DNA of 64,000 nucleotides from an uncultured Acetatifactor sp. (GCA_934402315.1 CAKRTS010000003.1:62001-126000), one strand, 5' to 3'. Counted from the first letter of the stretch, positions 7,836 through 18,887 are shown. The notes: generated from the letters alone by a model not told the origin. Numbers and translations are program-made.

Positions 7836-9218
7836 CTATTGACCGAGAAGATTTTCACCGATTTTATGGACATCACCGGCACCCATAGTTATCAACATGT
7901 CACCGTTTATGCATTTTTCCAGTAAGAAATTTTCGATTTCGTCAAAGGAGGGAAAATAGTAGCACTCGTGTCCCAGCGCCCTGATCTCCCGCTGGAGATC
8001 CTCGGAGCTGATGCCGAGGGTATCCGTCTCTCTGGCGGCATAAATGTCCGCAAGTACAACCTTGTCAGCCAGTGAGAGCGCCTTTGCAAAGTCTTTTAAA
8101 AATGCTTTTGTCCGCGAGTAGGTGTGGGGCTGGAAGACGCACCATAGCGTTTTGTGCGGATAATTCTGCGCCGCGGACAAAGTTGCTGTAATTTCTGTCG
8201 GGTGATGTGCATAATCATCTATTACAGTGACTCCGCCGATGGAACCCTTATATTCAAAGCGCCGGTCTGTTCCGGAAAAGTCTTGCAAAGCCTCGGCGGT
8301 CACCTGTCTGCTGACGGAGAGATAGTCGGCGAGAGCGATGGAAGCCATGGCATTGCTCACATTGTGGATTCCGGGAACCTTCAGGGAAAACGTCTCGGTC
8401 CCTCCGGTGGAATCGTGCAGTACAAAAGAGGGGTGGCCGAAGCTGTCATAGCGGATGTCCGAGGGACGGTAATCAGCCGCCGCTCCGTCCACGGAATAGG
8501 TGATGACGCGGCAGGACAGGCCCTTTGTGATCTCATCGTAATCGGGAATGTCCGCATTGATGATGAGACAGCCGTCCGAGGGGATCAGCTCCGCAAATTT
8601 CCGGAAGGAACGGCGGATATCGGCAAGATCCTTAAAAAAGTCCAGATGATCTTCTTCTATATTAAGGATAAGACCGATCGTGGGGAAGAAGCTTAAGAAG
8701 CTGTTTGTGTATTCGCAGGCTTCCGTAACAAAGCACTGATTGCCGCCTACGCGGATATTGCCGCCGATGGATTTGAGCATGCCGCCGATGGAAAGAGTCG
8801 GATCGACACCGGCCCTGAGCAGTATCTCGCTTATCATCGAGGTGGTGGTAGTCTTGCCATGGGTGCCGCTTATGGCAATAGAGGTTTTGTAATTTTTCAT
8901 CAGCTGGCCGAGAAGCTGGGCACGGGAAAGCCACGGGATTCCCTGCTCGCGGATCGCCTGAAATTCGAGATTGCTCTCTTTGACCGCGCTGGTGAGGATG
9001 GCACAGTCAATATCTGAAGTAATGTGCGAGGCGTTTTCTCCGTATTTTACGGAGATGCCCTTTTCTTCCAGAGCATGTGTGAGCCCGGAGGCCTTCCAGT
9101 CGGAACCGGATACGGTGAAGCCCTCCTGATGGAGAATCTCGGCAAGCCCGCTCATGCTGATGCCTCCTATGCCGACAAAGTAAACGTGGCAGGGAGCATT
9201 GAAATCGATTTTATACAT
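7836..9218 (-). CDS. murC: UDP-N-acetylmuramate--L-alanine ligase MurC
   Basis: MurC adds L-alanine to UDP-MurNAc, the first amino acid of the peptidoglycan stem peptide, in the cytoplasm. Visible Mur ligase features in the 460-residue protein are the N-terminal Rossmann motif VGIGGISMSGLAEIL, the ATP loop SGTHGKTTTTSM, NIEEDHLDFF in the central domain, and GTDRRFEYKG followed by DDYAHHPTEI in the C-terminal domain. I use ATG 9218, which has AAGGAAG at a good distance; an in-frame extension to 9314 would add a hydrophobic non-MurC segment and has no support. It has its own promoter and is divergent from glgC. Confidence 0.97.
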   Translation of the reverse strand: MYKIDFNAPCHVYFVGIGGISMSGLAEILHQEGFTVSGSDWKASGLTHALEEKGISVKYGENASHITSDIDCAILTSAVKESNLEFQAIREQGIPWLSRAQLLGQLMKNYKTSIAISGTHGKTTTTSMISEILLRAGVDPTLSIGGMLKSIGGNIRVGGNQCFVTEACEYTNSFLSFFPTIGLILNIEEDHLDFFKDLADIRRSFRKFAELIPSDGCLIINADIPDYDEITKGLSCRVITYSVDGAAADYRPSDIRYDSFGHPSFVLHDSTGGTETFSLKVPGIHNVSNAMASIALADYLSVSRQVTAEALQDFSGTDRRFEYKGSIGGVTVIDDYAHHPTEITATLSAAQNYPHKTLWCVFQPHTYSRTKAFLKDFAKALSLADKVVLADIYAARETDTLGISSEDLQREIRALGHECYYFPSFDEIENFLLEKCINGDMLITMGAGDVHKIGENLLGQ

Positions 9219-9261
9219 AGGTTGCACTTCCTTACTGTTTCTTACATCATTGTATGTAACT

Positions 9262-9290
9262 ATTATAAGCAGTATGGGCGAAAAAAACAA
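9262..9290 (-). promoter_or_regulatory. Promoter of murC
   Basis: On the minus strand TTGTTT (9290-9285), a 17-bp spacer and a perfect TATAAT (9267-9262) lie about 45 bp before the murC start codon. Confidence 0.6.
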
Positions 9291-9413
9291 ACAGAAAAAA
9301 AGCGTTTTGTGCATAAGAGTCGTAATTGTACAATTAAGCTTTCAATTGTGTAAAAAATATGTGAAATCTTACCATAAAATTTTCAAAACGGTAAATTTTT
9401 TTGGTAATAAATA

Positions 9414-9442
9414 TTCACTTTCGTTTTCAAATGTGTTATAAT
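9414..9442 (+). promoter_or_regulatory. Promoter of glgC-glgD
   Basis: TTCACT (9414-9419), 17 bp and a perfect TATAAT (9437-9442) lie 44 bp before the glgC start. The sequence just upstream is AT-rich and contains TTACC and two GGTAA elements whose meaning is unclear. Confidence 0.6.
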
Positions 9443-9486
9443 TAGAAAACCGGATAATCGGTAAAAGGCTAGACAGAGGTGATGAC

Positions 9487-10755
9487 ATGATAAAAAAAGA
9501 GATGATTGCCATGTTGTTGGCAGGTGGACAGGGCAGCCGGTTGGGAGTGTTGACTTCCAAAGTCGCTAAACCGGCAGTCGCATTCGGAGGAAAATATCGT
9601 ATAATCGATTTTCCCCTCTCCAACTGTATCAATTCCGGAGTAGATACAGTCGGCGTTCTGACACAGTACCAGCCCTTGCGTTTAAATACGCATATTGGAA
9701 TCGGTATTCCTTGGGATCTGGATCGCAATATCGGTGGTGTCACGGTGCTCCCTCCCTATGAGAAGAGCTCTAACAGTGAATGGTATACCGGTACTGCAAA
9801 TGCGATCTATCAGAATCTGGAATACATGGACAGCTTTAATCCTGACTATGTGCTGATTCTTTCGGGAGACCACATCTATAAGATGGATTATGAGGTGATG
9901 CTCGATTTCCACAAGGCAAACAATGCGGAGGTTACGATCGCCGTTATGCCGGTTCCTATTGAGGAGGCAAGCCGTTTCGGAATCATGATTACGGATGAGA
10001 ATAAGAAGATCACTGAGTTCGAGGAGAAGCCGGAGCATCCCAGAAGCAATCTGGCAAGTATGGGTATCTACATATTTAACTGGAAGACCCTGAAGGAAGC
10101 GCTGATCGCAATGGCGGAGCAGCCGGCACTGGACTTCGGTAAGCATGTGATTCCTTACTGTCATGAAAAGGGGGCGCCCCTTTATGCATATGAATTTACC
10201 GGATACTGGAAGGATGTCGGAACCCTGAGCTCCTACTGGGAAGCGAACATGGAACTGATCGACATTGTGCCGGAATTCAACCTGTATGAAGAATATTGGA
10301 AGATTTACACCAGAAGCGAGATCCAGCCGCCGCAGTATCTTGCAAAGGACAGTGTGGTTGAGCGGAGCATCATCGGTGAAGGCTCGGATATTTACGGAGA
10401 GGTATATAATTCTGTCATCGGCTGCGGCGTGACAATCGGCAAGGGAACCGTGATCCGCGATTCCATTATCATGAACCAGACGCAGATCGGTGAGGACTGT
10501 GAACTGAATAAGGCGATCGTGGCGGAGGATGTGCAGATCGGGAACAGGGTAAAGCTCGGTATCGGCGAGGAGGCAGAAAATGAGACGGCTCCTCATATTT
10601 ATAACCATGGTCTTGTGACTGTCGGAGAGAAGAGCGTAGTACCAGATGGCATTACCGTTGGAAAGAATTCCGTGATCTTCGGCGTGACGACAGCTGCTGA
10701 TTATGAAGATTCTTATCTTGCGAGCGGCAAAACATTGATTAAGGCAGGTGAATAA
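9487..10755 (+). CDS. glgC: Glucose-1-phosphate adenylyltransferase GlgC
   Basis: This is ADP-glucose pyrophosphorylase, which activates glucose 1-phosphate for glycogen synthesis. The 422-residue protein carries the nucleotidyltransferase start [12 protein letters not shown], the [12 protein letters not shown] and [10 protein letters not shown] segments, FEEKPEHP, and a C-terminal left-handed beta-helix with repeated hexapeptides (about 290-380). The ATG at 9487 follows AGAGGTGATGAC. glgD starts 2 bp after its stop. In Firmicutes GlgC and GlgD form a heterotetramer, GlgC being the catalytic subunit. glgP lies about 36 kb further on, so synthesis and breakdown are both encoded in the window. 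Confidence 0.97.
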   Translation: MIKKEMIAMLLAGGQGSRLGVLTSKVAKPAVAFGGKYRIIDFPLSNCINSGVDTVGVLTQYQPLRLNTHIGIGIPWDLDRNIGGVTVLPPYEKSSNSEWYTGTANAIYQNLEYMDSFNPDYVLILSGDHIYKMDYEVMLDFHKANNAEVTIAVMPVPIEEASRFGIMITDENKKITEFEEKPEHPRSNLASMGIYIFNWKTLKEALIAMAEQPALDFGKHVIPYCHEKGAPLYAYEFTGYWKDVGTLSSYWEANMELIDIVPEFNLYEEYWKIYTRSEIQPPQYLAKDSVVERSIIGEGSDIYGEVYNSVIGCGVTIGKGTVIRDSIIMNQTQIGEDCELNKAIVAEDVQIGNRVKLGIGEEAENETAPHIYNHGLVTVGEKSVVPDGITVGKNSVIFGVTTAADYEDSYLASGKTLIKAGE

Positions 10756-10757
10756 CA

Positions 10758-11879
10758 GTGAGAGCAATCGGAATCGTTTTAGCAGGCGGAAATAATCACA
10801 GGATGCAGGAGCTGTCCCAGAAGAGAGCGATCTGTGCAATGCCGGTTGCCGGCAGCTACCGCAGCATCGACTTTACGCTGAGCAATATGTCCAACTCCCA
10901 TATCCAGAAGGTTGCAGTGCTGACACAGTACAATGCGCGTAGCCTGAATGAGCATCTCAGCTCCTCAAAATGGTGGGATTTCGGACGTAAACAGGGAGGA
11001 CTGTTTGTAATGCCTCCGACAGTGACGGCGGAGAACAGCAACTGGTACAGAGGAACGGCAGATGCCATCTTCCAGAATATTTCATTCTTGAAGAACAGCC
11101 ACGAGCCCTATGTAGTCATTGCTTCCGGCGACTGTGTGTACAAGCTGGATTTCAATAAGGTACTGGAGTATCATATAGAGAAGAAGGCAGATATTACGGT
11201 GGTGTGCCGTGATATGGAGCCGGGAACCAACGTGGAGCGTTTCGGCACGGTGCGTATGAATGAGGAATACCGCATAGAGGAGTTTGAGGAGAAGCCCATC
11301 AAGGCAAAGACAAACACAATCTCCTGCGGCATCTATGTGCTTCGCCGTCGTCAGCTGATCGAGATGATCGAGAAGTGCGCTGCCGAGGACTGGTACGACT
11401 TCGTAAGGGACATTCTGATCCGCTATAAGGATCTGAAGCGCATCTACGGATATAAGATCAAGGATTACTGGAGAAATATTGCTTCCGTGGATGACTATTA
11501 CCGCACCAATATGGAATTCCTCAAGCCGGAGGTAAGAAATTATTTCTTCAAGCAGTACCCGGATATTTATTCCAAGGTGGATGACCTTCCGCCGGCAAAG
11601 TACAATGTCGGCGCGCAGGTGAAAAACAGTCTGATTTCCAGTGGCTGTATTGTAAACGGAGTAGTGGAAGACTCTGTGATCTTTAAGAAGAGCTACATCG
11701 GAAACAACTGTGTAATCAAGAATTCCATCATTCTGAATGATGTCTATATCGGGGACAACACCTACATAGAGAACTGTATTGTGGAGAGCCGCGATACCAT
11801 CCGTGCGAACTCACGCTATGTGGGAGAGGATGGCAAGGTGCGGATCGTTGTGGAGAAGAACGAGAGATATTCTATGTAG
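10758..11879 (+). CDS. glgD: GlgD regulatory subunit of ADP-glucose pyrophosphorylase
   Basis: The 373-residue protein is a GlgC paralogue: IGIVLAGGNNHRMQEL replaces the active GGGQGTRL loop, with a YRSIDFTLSNMSNS segment and a C-terminal beta-helix. Loss of the normal loop is typical of GlgD, which stimulates GlgC rather than catalysing well alone. The start is GTG 10758 with AGGTG upstream, and it is translationally coupled to glgC (2-bp gap). Confidence 0.95.
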   Translation: MRAIGIVLAGGNNHRMQELSQKRAICAMPVAGSYRSIDFTLSNMSNSHIQKVAVLTQYNARSLNEHLSSSKWWDFGRKQGGLFVMPPTVTAENSNWYRGTADAIFQNISFLKNSHEPYVVIASGDCVYKLDFNKVLEYHIEKKADITVVCRDMEPGTNVERFGTVRMNEEYRIEEFEEKPIKAKTNTISCGIYVLRRRQLIEMIEKCAAEDWYDFVRDILIRYKDLKRIYGYKIKDYWRNIASVDDYYRTNMEFLKPEVRNYFFKQYPDIYSKVDDLPPAKYNVGAQVKNSLISSGCIVNGVVEDSVIFKKSYIGNNCVIKNSIILNDVYIGDNTYIENCIVESRDTIRANSRYVGEDGKVRIVVEKNERYSM

Positions 11880-11906
11880 TGGGCAGAGAACTAAGGGGGA
11901 AAATGT

Positions 11907-12185
11907 ATGCAGGTTACAGATGTTCGGGTAAGAAAGGTCGAATCGGCAGCAGGCAAGAAGCTGAAGGCGATTGTATCGATCACGTTGGATGACGAGTTTG
12001 TGGTACATGACATCAAGGTAATTGAAGGTGACAAGGGGCTTTTCATTGCGATGCCCAGCAAGAGGTCATCCGATGGGGAATACCGTGATATTGCTCATCC
12101 AATCAACACTGCCACCAGGGATAATATCCAGAGAGTGATTCTGGAATATTATGAGAGGGCGATGCAGGAACCGGATTGGGAGTAA
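11907..12185 (+). CDS. spoVG: Septation/sporulation regulator SpoVG
   Basis: A 92-residue protein with the SpoVG pattern: [11 protein letters not shown] at the N-terminus, [19 protein letters not shown] in the middle and [21 protein letters not shown] near residue 55. SpoVG is a small nucleic-acid-binding regulator affecting asymmetric division and other processes. ATG 11907 follows AAGGGGGAAAATGT, a strong ribosome site. It follows glgD by 27 bp, so it may be partly co-transcribed with the glycogen genes. A terminator-like hairpin follows. Confidence 0.96.
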   Translation: MQVTDVRVRKVESAAGKKLKAIVSITLDDEFVVHDIKVIEGDKGLFIAMPSKRSSDGEYRDIAHPINTATRDNIQRVILEYYERAMQEPDWE

Positions 12186-12202
12186 GATATGGAGACAAAG
12201 GG

Positions 12203-12231
12203 AGCCGCGGCAGAGATGTCGCGGCTGTTTT
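12203..12231 (+). terminator. Probable terminator after spoVG
   Basis: AGCCGCG (12203-12209) pairs with CGCGGCT (12220-12226) around a 10-nt loop and is followed by GTTTTG. The U tract is short, so termination may be partial. Confidence 0.55.
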
Positions 12232-12256
12232 GCGATAGGAAAGCAGCAGGTATGTG

Positions 12257-12285
12257 TTGCAAGACGGTGAAAAATCCGCTATGAT
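12257..12285 (+). promoter_or_regulatory. Promoter of pth-mfd
   Basis: TTGCAA (12257-12262), 17 bp and TATGAT (12280-12285) lie 32 bp before the pth start codon. Confidence 0.6.
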
Positions 12286-12317
12286 GGGAAATATCCGGAA
12301 GAAAGAGAGCGTTTGCG

Positions 12318-12887
12318 ATGTACATTATTGTAGGTCTTGGAAATTTTGCAAAGGAATATGTCAACACGAGACACAATATCGGTTTTGACGTGATAGATAA
12401 GCTGGCGGAGCAGGAGAATATTGCAATGCTGGAGAAGAAGCACAAGGCGGTGATCGGAAAAGGGGTCGTGGCGGGACAGAAATGCATTCTGGCGAAGCCG
12501 GTGACCTTCATGAACCTGAGCGGCGAGAGCGTGCGGGAGCTGATCGACTATTATAAGGTAGATGAGACGACGGAGCTGATCGTGATCTCCGATGACATCA
12601 GTCTTGCTGTCGGACAGCTGCGTGTCAGGAAGAAGGGCAGCGCCGGCGGTCATAACGGGTTGAAGAATATCATTGCCCATTTAGGGCATGATTCCTTTAT
12701 CAGAATCAAGGTCGGCGTCGGCGAGAAACCGAAGGGCTGGGATCTTGCGGATTATGTGCTGGGACATTTTTCCGCGCAGGAGAGAAAGCTGATGGATGAG
12801 GCGGCATTGAGAGCCGCAGACGCGATCCGCACGATTATCACGCAGGGTGCGGATGCTACAATGAATGAGTTTAACAGAAAGGTGTAA
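12318..12887 (+). CDS. pth: Peptidyl-tRNA hydrolase
   Basis: Pth releases tRNA from prematurely terminated peptidyl-tRNA. The 189-residue protein shows the family signature: MYIIVGLGNFAKEY at the start, NTRHNIGFDVID containing the catalytic His, KPVTFMNLSGESV, ISDDISLAVGQLRVR, and SAGGHNGLKNI with IRIKVGVG. Length is standard. It is followed after 6 bp by mfd, the same order as in Bacillus, so the two are surely co-transcribed. Confidence 0.97.
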   Translation: MYIIVGLGNFAKEYVNTRHNIGFDVIDKLAEQENIAMLEKKHKAVIGKGVVAGQKCILAKPVTFMNLSGESVRELIDYYKVDETTELIVISDDISLAVGQLRVRKKGSAGGHNGLKNIIAHLGHDSFIRIKVGVGEKPKGWDLADYVLGHFSAQERKLMDEAALRAADAIRTIITQGADATMNEFNRKV

Positions 12888-12893
12888 ATTGGG

Positions 12894-15800
12894 ATGCAGG
12901 CATTACTATCGCCCCTTCGGGAGCTGGCGGAGTTTGACGGTCTGAAGGATTCCCTGCGGAAGGGCAGGGGCTGTGTGGCATTGACCGGCTGCGTGGATTC
13001 GCAGAAACTGCATATGATATATGGGCTGAGCGACGGCGTGAAGGTGAAAGCCATCGTTACCTACAGCGATCTGAAGGCACGCGAGATCTATGAGGAATAC
13101 CGGTTTTATGACAGAAATGTCATGCTCTATCCGGCGAAGGATCTCATTTTCTTTCAGGCGGATATTCACGGAAACCAGCTGGTCAGAGAGCGCGTCAGGA
13201 CAATGCGCCGCCTGCTGGAGCGCAAGCCGCTGACGATTGTGACGACCTTTGCGGCGCTGATGTCACCGCTGGTGCTCTGGGACAGAGAGACGGATGTGAT
13301 AGATATCGCACGCGGCGGTACACTGGATGAGCGGGCGATAGCAGAGAAGCTGGTGGCCTTTGGCTATGAAAAATGCTATCAGGTAGAGAATCCCGGGCAG
13401 TTTTCCATCAGGGGCGGTATCATCGACATCTTTGATCTCACGGAGGAAAATCCTTACCGGATCGAGCTTTGGGGAGATGAAGTGGAGTCGATCCGAAGCT
13501 TTGATGTGCTGAGCCAGAGGTCGATCGAGAAGCTGGAGAGCGTTTCGGTATTCCCGGCGACGGAGTTTGTGCTCGATGATGACAGGATTCGCGCCGGACT
13601 GAAAAAGCTGGAGGCGGAGGCGGCAAAACAGGAAAAGAAGTTCAGGGATGCAATGAAGACGGAGGAGGCACACCGGATCGCTGCGCAGGTAGGTGAACTG
13701 AGGGAACAGCTGACAGAGCTGAAGAGCAAGGTGAATCTGGAGGGCTATATCCGCTATTTTTATGAGGAGACGGTGACGCTGCCGGAACTTCTGGCACATA
13801 TGTCAGAGCCGGTCTTTTTCATGGATGAACCTGCCCGCATCAAGGAGCAGGCGGATGCGGTGGAACTGGAATTCCGCGAGAGCATGGCACAGAGAGCGGA
13901 AAAGGGTTATATCCTTCCCGGACAGATGGACATTCTCTACAGCGGGGAGGAGGTGGCGGCGAGGCTCCAGCGGGGAAACGTTGTCACAATTGCGACGATG
14001 GAGGGGAAGACCGGATATTTCAGACCGGAGCGCCGGATTGACATTGCCTCCCGGAGCATCGCACCCTATAATAACAGCTTTGAGGCGCTCGTCAAGGATC
14101 TGAAGCAGTATCGGAAGAATAAGTACCGCGTGCTGCTGCTTTCCGGCTCACGAACCAGGGCAAAACGGCTCGCGGAGGATCTGCGGGACCAGGACATCTC
14201 GGCGGTGTACTCGGAGGATCCTTTCAGGGAGGTTCAGCCGGGCGAGGTGCTGACCTATTACGGACATGTGGCAAAGGGCTTTGAATATCCGATGATCCGG
14301 TTCGTTGTCCTCTCGGAGACGGATATTTTCGGCGCTGAAAAGAAAAAAAAGGCGAAGAAAAAGCTCTATCAGGGGCAGAAGATCAAGGACTTCAATGAGC
14401 TGAAGGTCGGGGATTATGTGGTTCATGAGAGCCATGGACTCGGAATCTACAAGGGCATTGAAAAGGTGGAAATGGAGGGCGTCGTCAAGGATTACATCAA
14501 GATTGAGTACCGTGACGGCGGCAACCTGTATGTGCTTGCAACAGGGCTGGATGTCATCCAGAAATATGCTTCTGCCGAGGCGAAGAGCCCGAAGCTGAAC
14601 AAGCTGGGCTCCAAGGAATGGGAGAAGACGAAGACAAAGGTGCGCGGGGCGGTCAACGAGGTCGCAAAGGATCTCGTCGAGCTCTACGCGGCGCGTCAGG
14701 CGACGGAGGGCTACCGCTTTGGCAAGGATACTGTCTGGCAGAGAGAGTTTGAGGAAATGTTTCCCTATGAGGAGACGGAGGATCAGCTGAATGCCATTGC
14801 GGACACAAAGGCGGACATGGAGAGCAGCAGGATTATGGACCGGCTTGTCTGCGGTGATGTCGGCTACGGAAAAACGGAAATTGCGATCCGTGCCGCATTC
14901 AAGGCGGTGCAGGAGGGAAAACAGGTCGTGTACCTTGTGCCGACGACAATCCTTGCGCAGCAGCACTATAATACCTTTGTACAGAGAATGAAGGATTTCC
15001 CGGTCAGGGTGGAGCTGATGAGCCGTTTCAGGACGCCGTCGGAGATAAAGAAGACAATCACCGATCTCCAGAAGGGCATGGTCGATATTGTGATCGGGAC
15101 GCACCGGGTTCTGTCGCAGGATGTGAAATTCAAGGATCTGGGGCTGCTCATTATTGATGAGGAGCAGCGCTTCGGTGTGGCACACAAGGAGAAGATCAAG
15201 AAGCTGAAGGAAAATGTAGATGTGCTCACGCTGACGGCGACGCCGATCCCGAGAACGCTTCATATGAGCCTGATCGGCATCCGCGACATGAGTGTCCTCG
15301 AGGAAGCACCGGAGGACAGACTGCCGATCCAGACCTTTGTCTGCGAGTACAATGAAGAGCTGGTGCGGGAGGCGATTTCCCGTGAACTGGCGAGGGACGG
15401 GCAGGTCTATTATGTCTATAACCGCGTCAATAACATCGCGGATGTCGCCGCCCAGATTGCAAAGCTTGTGCCGGAGGCGACGGTCGCCTTTGCGCATGGG
15501 CAGATGAAGGAGCATGAGCTTGAGAAGATCATGTATGACTTTATCAACGGGGAGATCGACGTGCTGGTGTCAACGACAATCATTGAGACCGGACTGGACA
15601 TCTCCAATGTCAATACCATGATTATTCATGATTCGGATAATATGGGACTTTCACAGCTCTATCAGCTTCGTGGGCGCGTGGGGCGTTCCAACAGAACGGC
15701 TTATGCCTTCCTGATGTACAGACGGGATAAGATGCTTAAGGAAGTGGCGGAGAAGCGTCTGGAGGCGATCAGGGAGTTTACGGAGCTGGGAAGCGGATTC

Positions 15801-16433
15801 AAAATTGCAATGCGCGACCTTGAGATCCGCGGTGCGGGCAATCTCCTCGGTGTCAGACAGCATGGGCATATGGAGGCTGTGGGCTACGATATGTATTGCA
15901 AGATGCTGAATGAGGAGGTACAGAAGCTGAAGGGCGGCAGGGTTATTGAGGACTTTTCGACGCTGGTTGATCTGGATGTGGATGCGTTCATTCCGCCCAC
16001 TTACATTGTCAATGAAATACAGAAGCTGGATATTTATAAGAGGATCGCGGCGATCGAGAATGTCCGGGAGCGCGACGACATGAAGGATGAGCTGCTGGAT
16101 CGGTTCGGAGAGATCCCGAAGTCGGTTGACAATCTGCTGCGGATCGCGCTGATCCGCGTGGCGGCACATAAGCTGTATCTGACGGAGATCAAGGGCAAGA
16201 ATGAGAGGATCGTATTCACGTTCCGCCCGGATGCCGCCGTAAATCCGCAGAAGATCCCGGAAATCCTCGGCTTGTATGGGAAGGATCTTGGCTTCACGGC
16301 TTATGGAATTCCGTCGTTTACCTATAAATATAAGAAAACAGGACTGGTGGAGACGGACGCGGAGCTTCTCATGGACAAGACGGAGGAGCTGTTGGACAAA
16401 ATGCGGCCGCTGGTAGAGGAAACGCTTCAGTGA
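12894..16433 (+). CDS. mfd: Transcription-repair coupling factor Mfd
   Basis: Mfd removes RNA polymerase stalled at DNA damage and recruits UvrA. At 1179 residues it is full length. Order of parts: UvrB-like N-terminal module (about 1-340, with [13 protein letters not shown]), an RNA polymerase-interacting domain (about 490-560, with [18 protein letters not shown]), SF2 helicase motor (about 620-970, with [21 protein letters not shown] and [12 protein letters not shown]), QLRGRVGRS, and a C-terminal TRCF domain. The start ATG 12894 has AAGGTG upstream at pth's end. Its last codons overlap the end of the convergent response regulator by 7 bp. Confidence 0.97.
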   Translation: MQALLSPLRELAEFDGLKDSLRKGRGCVALTGCVDSQKLHMIYGLSDGVKVKAIVTYSDLKAREIYEEYRFYDRNVMLYPAKDLIFFQADIHGNQLVRERVRTMRRLLERKPLTIVTTFAALMSPLVLWDRETDVIDIARGGTLDERAIAEKLVAFGYEKCYQVENPGQFSIRGGIIDIFDLTEENPYRIELWGDEVESIRSFDVLSQRSIEKLESVSVFPATEFVLDDDRIRAGLKKLEAEAAKQEKKFRDAMKTEEAHRIAAQVGELREQLTELKSKVNLEGYIRYFYEETVTLPELLAHMSEPVFFMDEPARIKEQADAVELEFRESMAQRAEKGYILPGQMDILYSGEEVAARLQRGNVVTIATMEGKTGYFRPERRIDIASRSIAPYNNSFEALVKDLKQYRKNKYRVLLLSGSRTRAKRLAEDLRDQDISAVYSEDPFREVQPGEVLTYYGHVAKGFEYPMIRFVVLSETDIFGAEKKKKAKKKLYQGQKIKDFNELKVGDYVVHESHGLGIYKGIEKVEMEGVVKDYIKIEYRDGGNLYVLATGLDVIQKYASAEAKSPKLNKLGSKEWEKTKTKVRGAVNEVAKDLVELYAARQATEGYRFGKDTVWQREFEEMFPYEETEDQLNAIADTKADMESSRIMDRLVCGDVGYGKTEIAIRAAFKAVQEGKQVVYLVPTTILAQQHYNTFVQRMKDFPVRVELMSRFRTPSEIKKTITDLQKGMVDIVIGTHRVLSQDVKFKDLGLLIIDEEQRFGVAHKEKIKKLKENVDVLTLTATPIPRTLHMSLIGIRDMSVLEEAPEDRLPIQTFVCEYNEELVREAISRELARDGQVYYVYNRVNNIADVAAQIAKLVPEATVAFAHGQMKEHELEKIMYDFINGEIDVLVSTTIIETGLDISNVNTMIIHDSDNMGLSQLYQLRGRVGRSNRTAYAFLMYRRDKMLKEVAEKRLEAIREFTELGSGFKIAMRDLEIRGAGNLLGVRQHGHMEAVGYDMYCKMLNEEVQKLKGGRVIEDFSTLVDLDVDAFIPPTYIVNEIQKLDIYKRIAAIENVRERDDMKDELLDRFGEIPKSVDNLLRIALIRVAAHKLYLTEIKGKNERIVFTFRPDAAVNPQKIPEILGLYGKDLGFTAYGIPSFTYKYKKTGLVETDAELLMDKTEELLDKMRPLVEETLQ

Positions 16434-17173
16434 CAGCGGTCCTGATATTCGGACGGAGACATTCCCACCAGCTTCTTGAAGGTACCGCTGAAATAGGTGA
16501 CGTCGCGGTAGCCGACCATCTCGGCGACCTCGTACACCTTGTACCGGCAGTCCTGCAGGAGCCGCATTGCCATATGGATGCGGTACTGGGTCAGGTAGTT
16601 GATGATCGTATAGCTGGTCTCTTTCTTGAAAACATGGCTTAAATGGCTCTCGCTGACGCCGAGGTAATTGGCGATGGGAGTAATGCTGATATCATTGTCC
16701 TTGTAGTGCTCTGCGATATAGTTGAGCGCTTCAAGGACATATTTGCTTTTATCCCCCTTTGTGAGAGGCAGCATGTCCTGCGGCGTGAGCGCCGACTGCG
16801 CGACATCCTGCTCCTGAATGCGGTTGATGGCTGCCATCAGCTCCTGATCCCGGAAGGGCTTCAGCAGATAATCGATCGCGCCGAGCTGCAGGGCGCCGCG
16901 GACATATTCAAAGTCGCTGTATGCCGTCAGGAAGATGACATGGGCGCGGCAGCCGCGCGCACGCAGCTCCGTTACCATCTGGATGCCGTCCATGTGGGGC
17001 ATTCTGACATCTGTGATAATGAGATTCGGAGCATATCTCTCCACGGCGGTCAGTCCTTCCTCGCCGTTGGAGGCCTCCCCGACGATCACACAGCCCATGG
17101 AACTCCAGTCGACACCTAGGACGATTCCTTTTCTGACGACAGTCTCGTCGTCGATCACTAATACTTTAAGCAT
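16427..17173 (-). CDS. AraC-type response regulator (YesN family)
   Basis: A 248-residue two-component regulator. The receiver domain (about 1-120) begins MLKVLVIDDE, has the phospho-acceptor in ITDVRMPHMDG (about Asp 54), a TAYSDFEY switch and a KPF lysine. Two AraC helix-turn-helix motifs follow (about 150-245), ending YFSGTFKKLVGMSPSEY. The ATG at 17173 overlaps the kinase stop by 8 bp. The kinase and a binding-protein-like partner precede it. Because the operon diverges from an ABC importer operon, that importer is the likeliest target. An in-frame open extension to 17266 is non-homologous and rejected. Confidence 0.93.
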   Translation of the reverse strand: MLKVLVIDDETVVRKGIVLGVDWSSMGCVIVGEASNGEEGLTAVERYAPNLIITDVRMPHMDGIQMVTELRARGCRAHVIFLTAYSDFEYVRGALQLGAIDYLLKPFRDQELMAAINRIQEQDVAQSALTPQDMLPLTKGDKSKYVLEALNYIAEHYKDNDISITPIANYLGVSESHLSHVFKKETSYTIINYLTQYRIHMAMRLLQDCRYKVYEVAEMVGYRDVTYFSGTFKKLVGMSPSEYQDRCH

Positions 17174-18887
17174 CGGGGTCTTCCTCCTTCTTGTAGGGCA
17201 GCCGTACGCAGAGTATGCTACCCTGGCCCGGCTCGGATGTTGCGGACAGACCGTAGCCGTCCCCAAAATACAGGCGCAGGATACGGTTTACATTGTTTAA
17301 GCCGAGATGCGAGCCGGTAATGCGGGCATCCGGGCTGTTCAGGCAGTTCAGGATCTCCGGCGGCAGACCGCAGCCGTTGTCCGAGACATAGATCAGCAGA
17401 TCATTGTCCTTCTTCTCGGCACAGAGCTTGATATAGCCGTCCTCGCGGTCGCAAACACCGTGAATAATGGCGTTTTCGACCAGGGGCTGAAGTACAAGCT
17501 TCGGCACAATACAGTGCTGGAACTGTTCGGGGATGTCAATCTCGCAGGTGAAGCTGTCCTCGAAGCGCAGGGACTGGATGTCAATATAACGTTCCAGAAG
17601 ATTCAGTTCCTGCTCCAGTGTATACAGCTCACTGCCGGAAATGCTTGTGCGCAGAATGGCGGCAAGGTCGGTGGCAAGCATGGCAACCTTTGGTACGTGG
17701 CTGGCAACCGCCATCCATTTCATGGAATCCAGCGTGTTATATAAAAAGTGCGGATTCAGCTGTGCCTGCATCATGCGCAGCTGGGTTTCGTTTAATTCCT
17801 TCTGGCGCTGCACGGAGCGCTCGAGGTTCAGGCGGTATTCCTGTGTCATCCGGTTAAAGCTTTCGGAGAGCCGCCCGAGCTCATCCTCACGGTCGTTTCC
17901 CAGACAGACATCGAGCTGTCCCTCCTGAACAAGCTGCATGGCGCGGTCAAGCTCATTTACCGGCTGCGACAGGTGACGGCTCAGGTGCCATGAGCATATA
18001 AGGCAGAGTATCAGGCAAAGGATGCCTGTCAGGAACGAGAGAACATAAATGGTGCGCATAACCGATGTGCTGAACCGTACCGGCTGCTGCAGAATCAGAT
18101 AAAAGCCCGTGCCGGAATGCTGCCGGATATAAAAATGATATTCGCCTTCGGTAACGGACAGTGCTTCGCCGCTGAGAAGCTGGGAGCGCAGGCGCGGTAC
18201 CAGATCCGAGGTCTGTGCGGGCTGGGTATGGTAAATTGTCTGCCAGAAGGAATCCAGAAGCAGGACATTGGTGGTCGGACTGTACAGGTCTGAAAACAGG
18301 CGGCTGAAACCATCCGATTCCAGAGTGATTACAATATATCCCAGAACCCTGCCCTCATGGCTGCGGACGGACTGCGCCGCAACCAGCGGAAAGCCCTCCT
18401 CCGAGGAACGGAGAATCAGGGAATCCGTCTGGGAGGCGGCATAGAGAATGCCCCAGTCGGTCGGCCACTTCTGCGTGGAAAGCCCTGAGCCGGAGAGCTG
18501 TGAGCCTGCAGTGCTGTCGGTCGTGTAGAGACAGGTGCCTTCACTGTTGAAGAGATGCAGGCGGGCGAAATCCAGAAGAGGAATACTTGCCTGATGGAGC
18601 AGCTGATACATGACCCGTGAGGAGCCGTCACCCTGACGGAGTGTGCTTTTGACGGAGGTACTGTCTGCCAGTGCTTCGACGACAGAACAGAGCGTGCTGT
18701 CCAAGTCACCGAGAGCCTCCTCCATCTGTGCGAGCTGCTGCGTCGCCTCCTGCTGCAGACCGGTCTCACTCCGTATGCGCAGAAGCTGGACGAGCTCCAC
18801 GTTGCAGACGAGCAGCGGCAGCAATGTGACGATCAATACCGTTGCAAAGATACGGTTGCCAAAGGAACGCCGGATCCAACCTTTCAT
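17166..18887 (-). CDS. Membrane sensor histidine kinase (YesM/LytS type)
   Basis: A 573-residue kinase with an N-terminal transmembrane helix (about 12-32), a ~240-residue extracytoplasmic sensor region, a second helix (about 277-299), a HAMP domain (about 300-350), a His_kinase domain with the phospho-site in AQLNPHFLYNTLD (about His 380), and an ATPase domain with LVENAIIHG, SDNGCGLPPEIL and GLGLNNV-like motifs (here GSHLGLNNV). It overlaps the upstream binding-protein gene by ATGA (18884-18887) and has GAGGAGGTG upstream. It should phosphorylate the downstream AraC-type regulator. The binding-protein-like partner is probably part of signal detection. Confidence 0.93.
   Translation of the reverse strand: MKGWIRRSFGNRIFATVLIVTLLPLLVCNVELVQLLRIRSETGLQQEATQQLAQMEEALGDLDSTLCSVVEALADSTSVKSTLRQGDGSSRVMYQLLHQASIPLLDFARLHLFNSEGTCLYTTDSTAGSQLSGSGLSTQKWPTDWGILYAASQTDSLILRSSEEGFPLVAAQSVRSHEGRVLGYIVITLESDGFSRLFSDLYSPTTNVLLLDSFWQTIYHTQPAQTSDLVPRLRSQLLSGEALSVTEGEYHFYIRQHSGTGFYLILQQPVRFSTSVMRTIYVLSFLTGILCLILCLICSWHLSRHLSQPVNELDRAMQLVQEGQLDVCLGNDREDELGRLSESFNRMTQEYRLNLERSVQRQKELNETQLRMMQAQLNPHFLYNTLDSMKWMAVASHVPKVAMLATDLAAILRTSISGSELYTLEQELNLLERYIDIQSLRFEDSFTCEIDIPEQFQHCIVPKLVLQPLVENAIIHGVCDREDGYIKLCAEKKDNDLLIYVSDNGCGLPPEILNCLNSPDARITGSHLGLNNVNRILRLYFGDGYGLSATSEPGQGSILCVRLPYKKEEDPDA

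Noticed and set aside
9219..9314. Extended N-terminus of MurC
   Set aside because: The extra segment is hydrophobic and unlike MurC, and it overlaps the promoter; ATG 9218 has a proper ribosome site.
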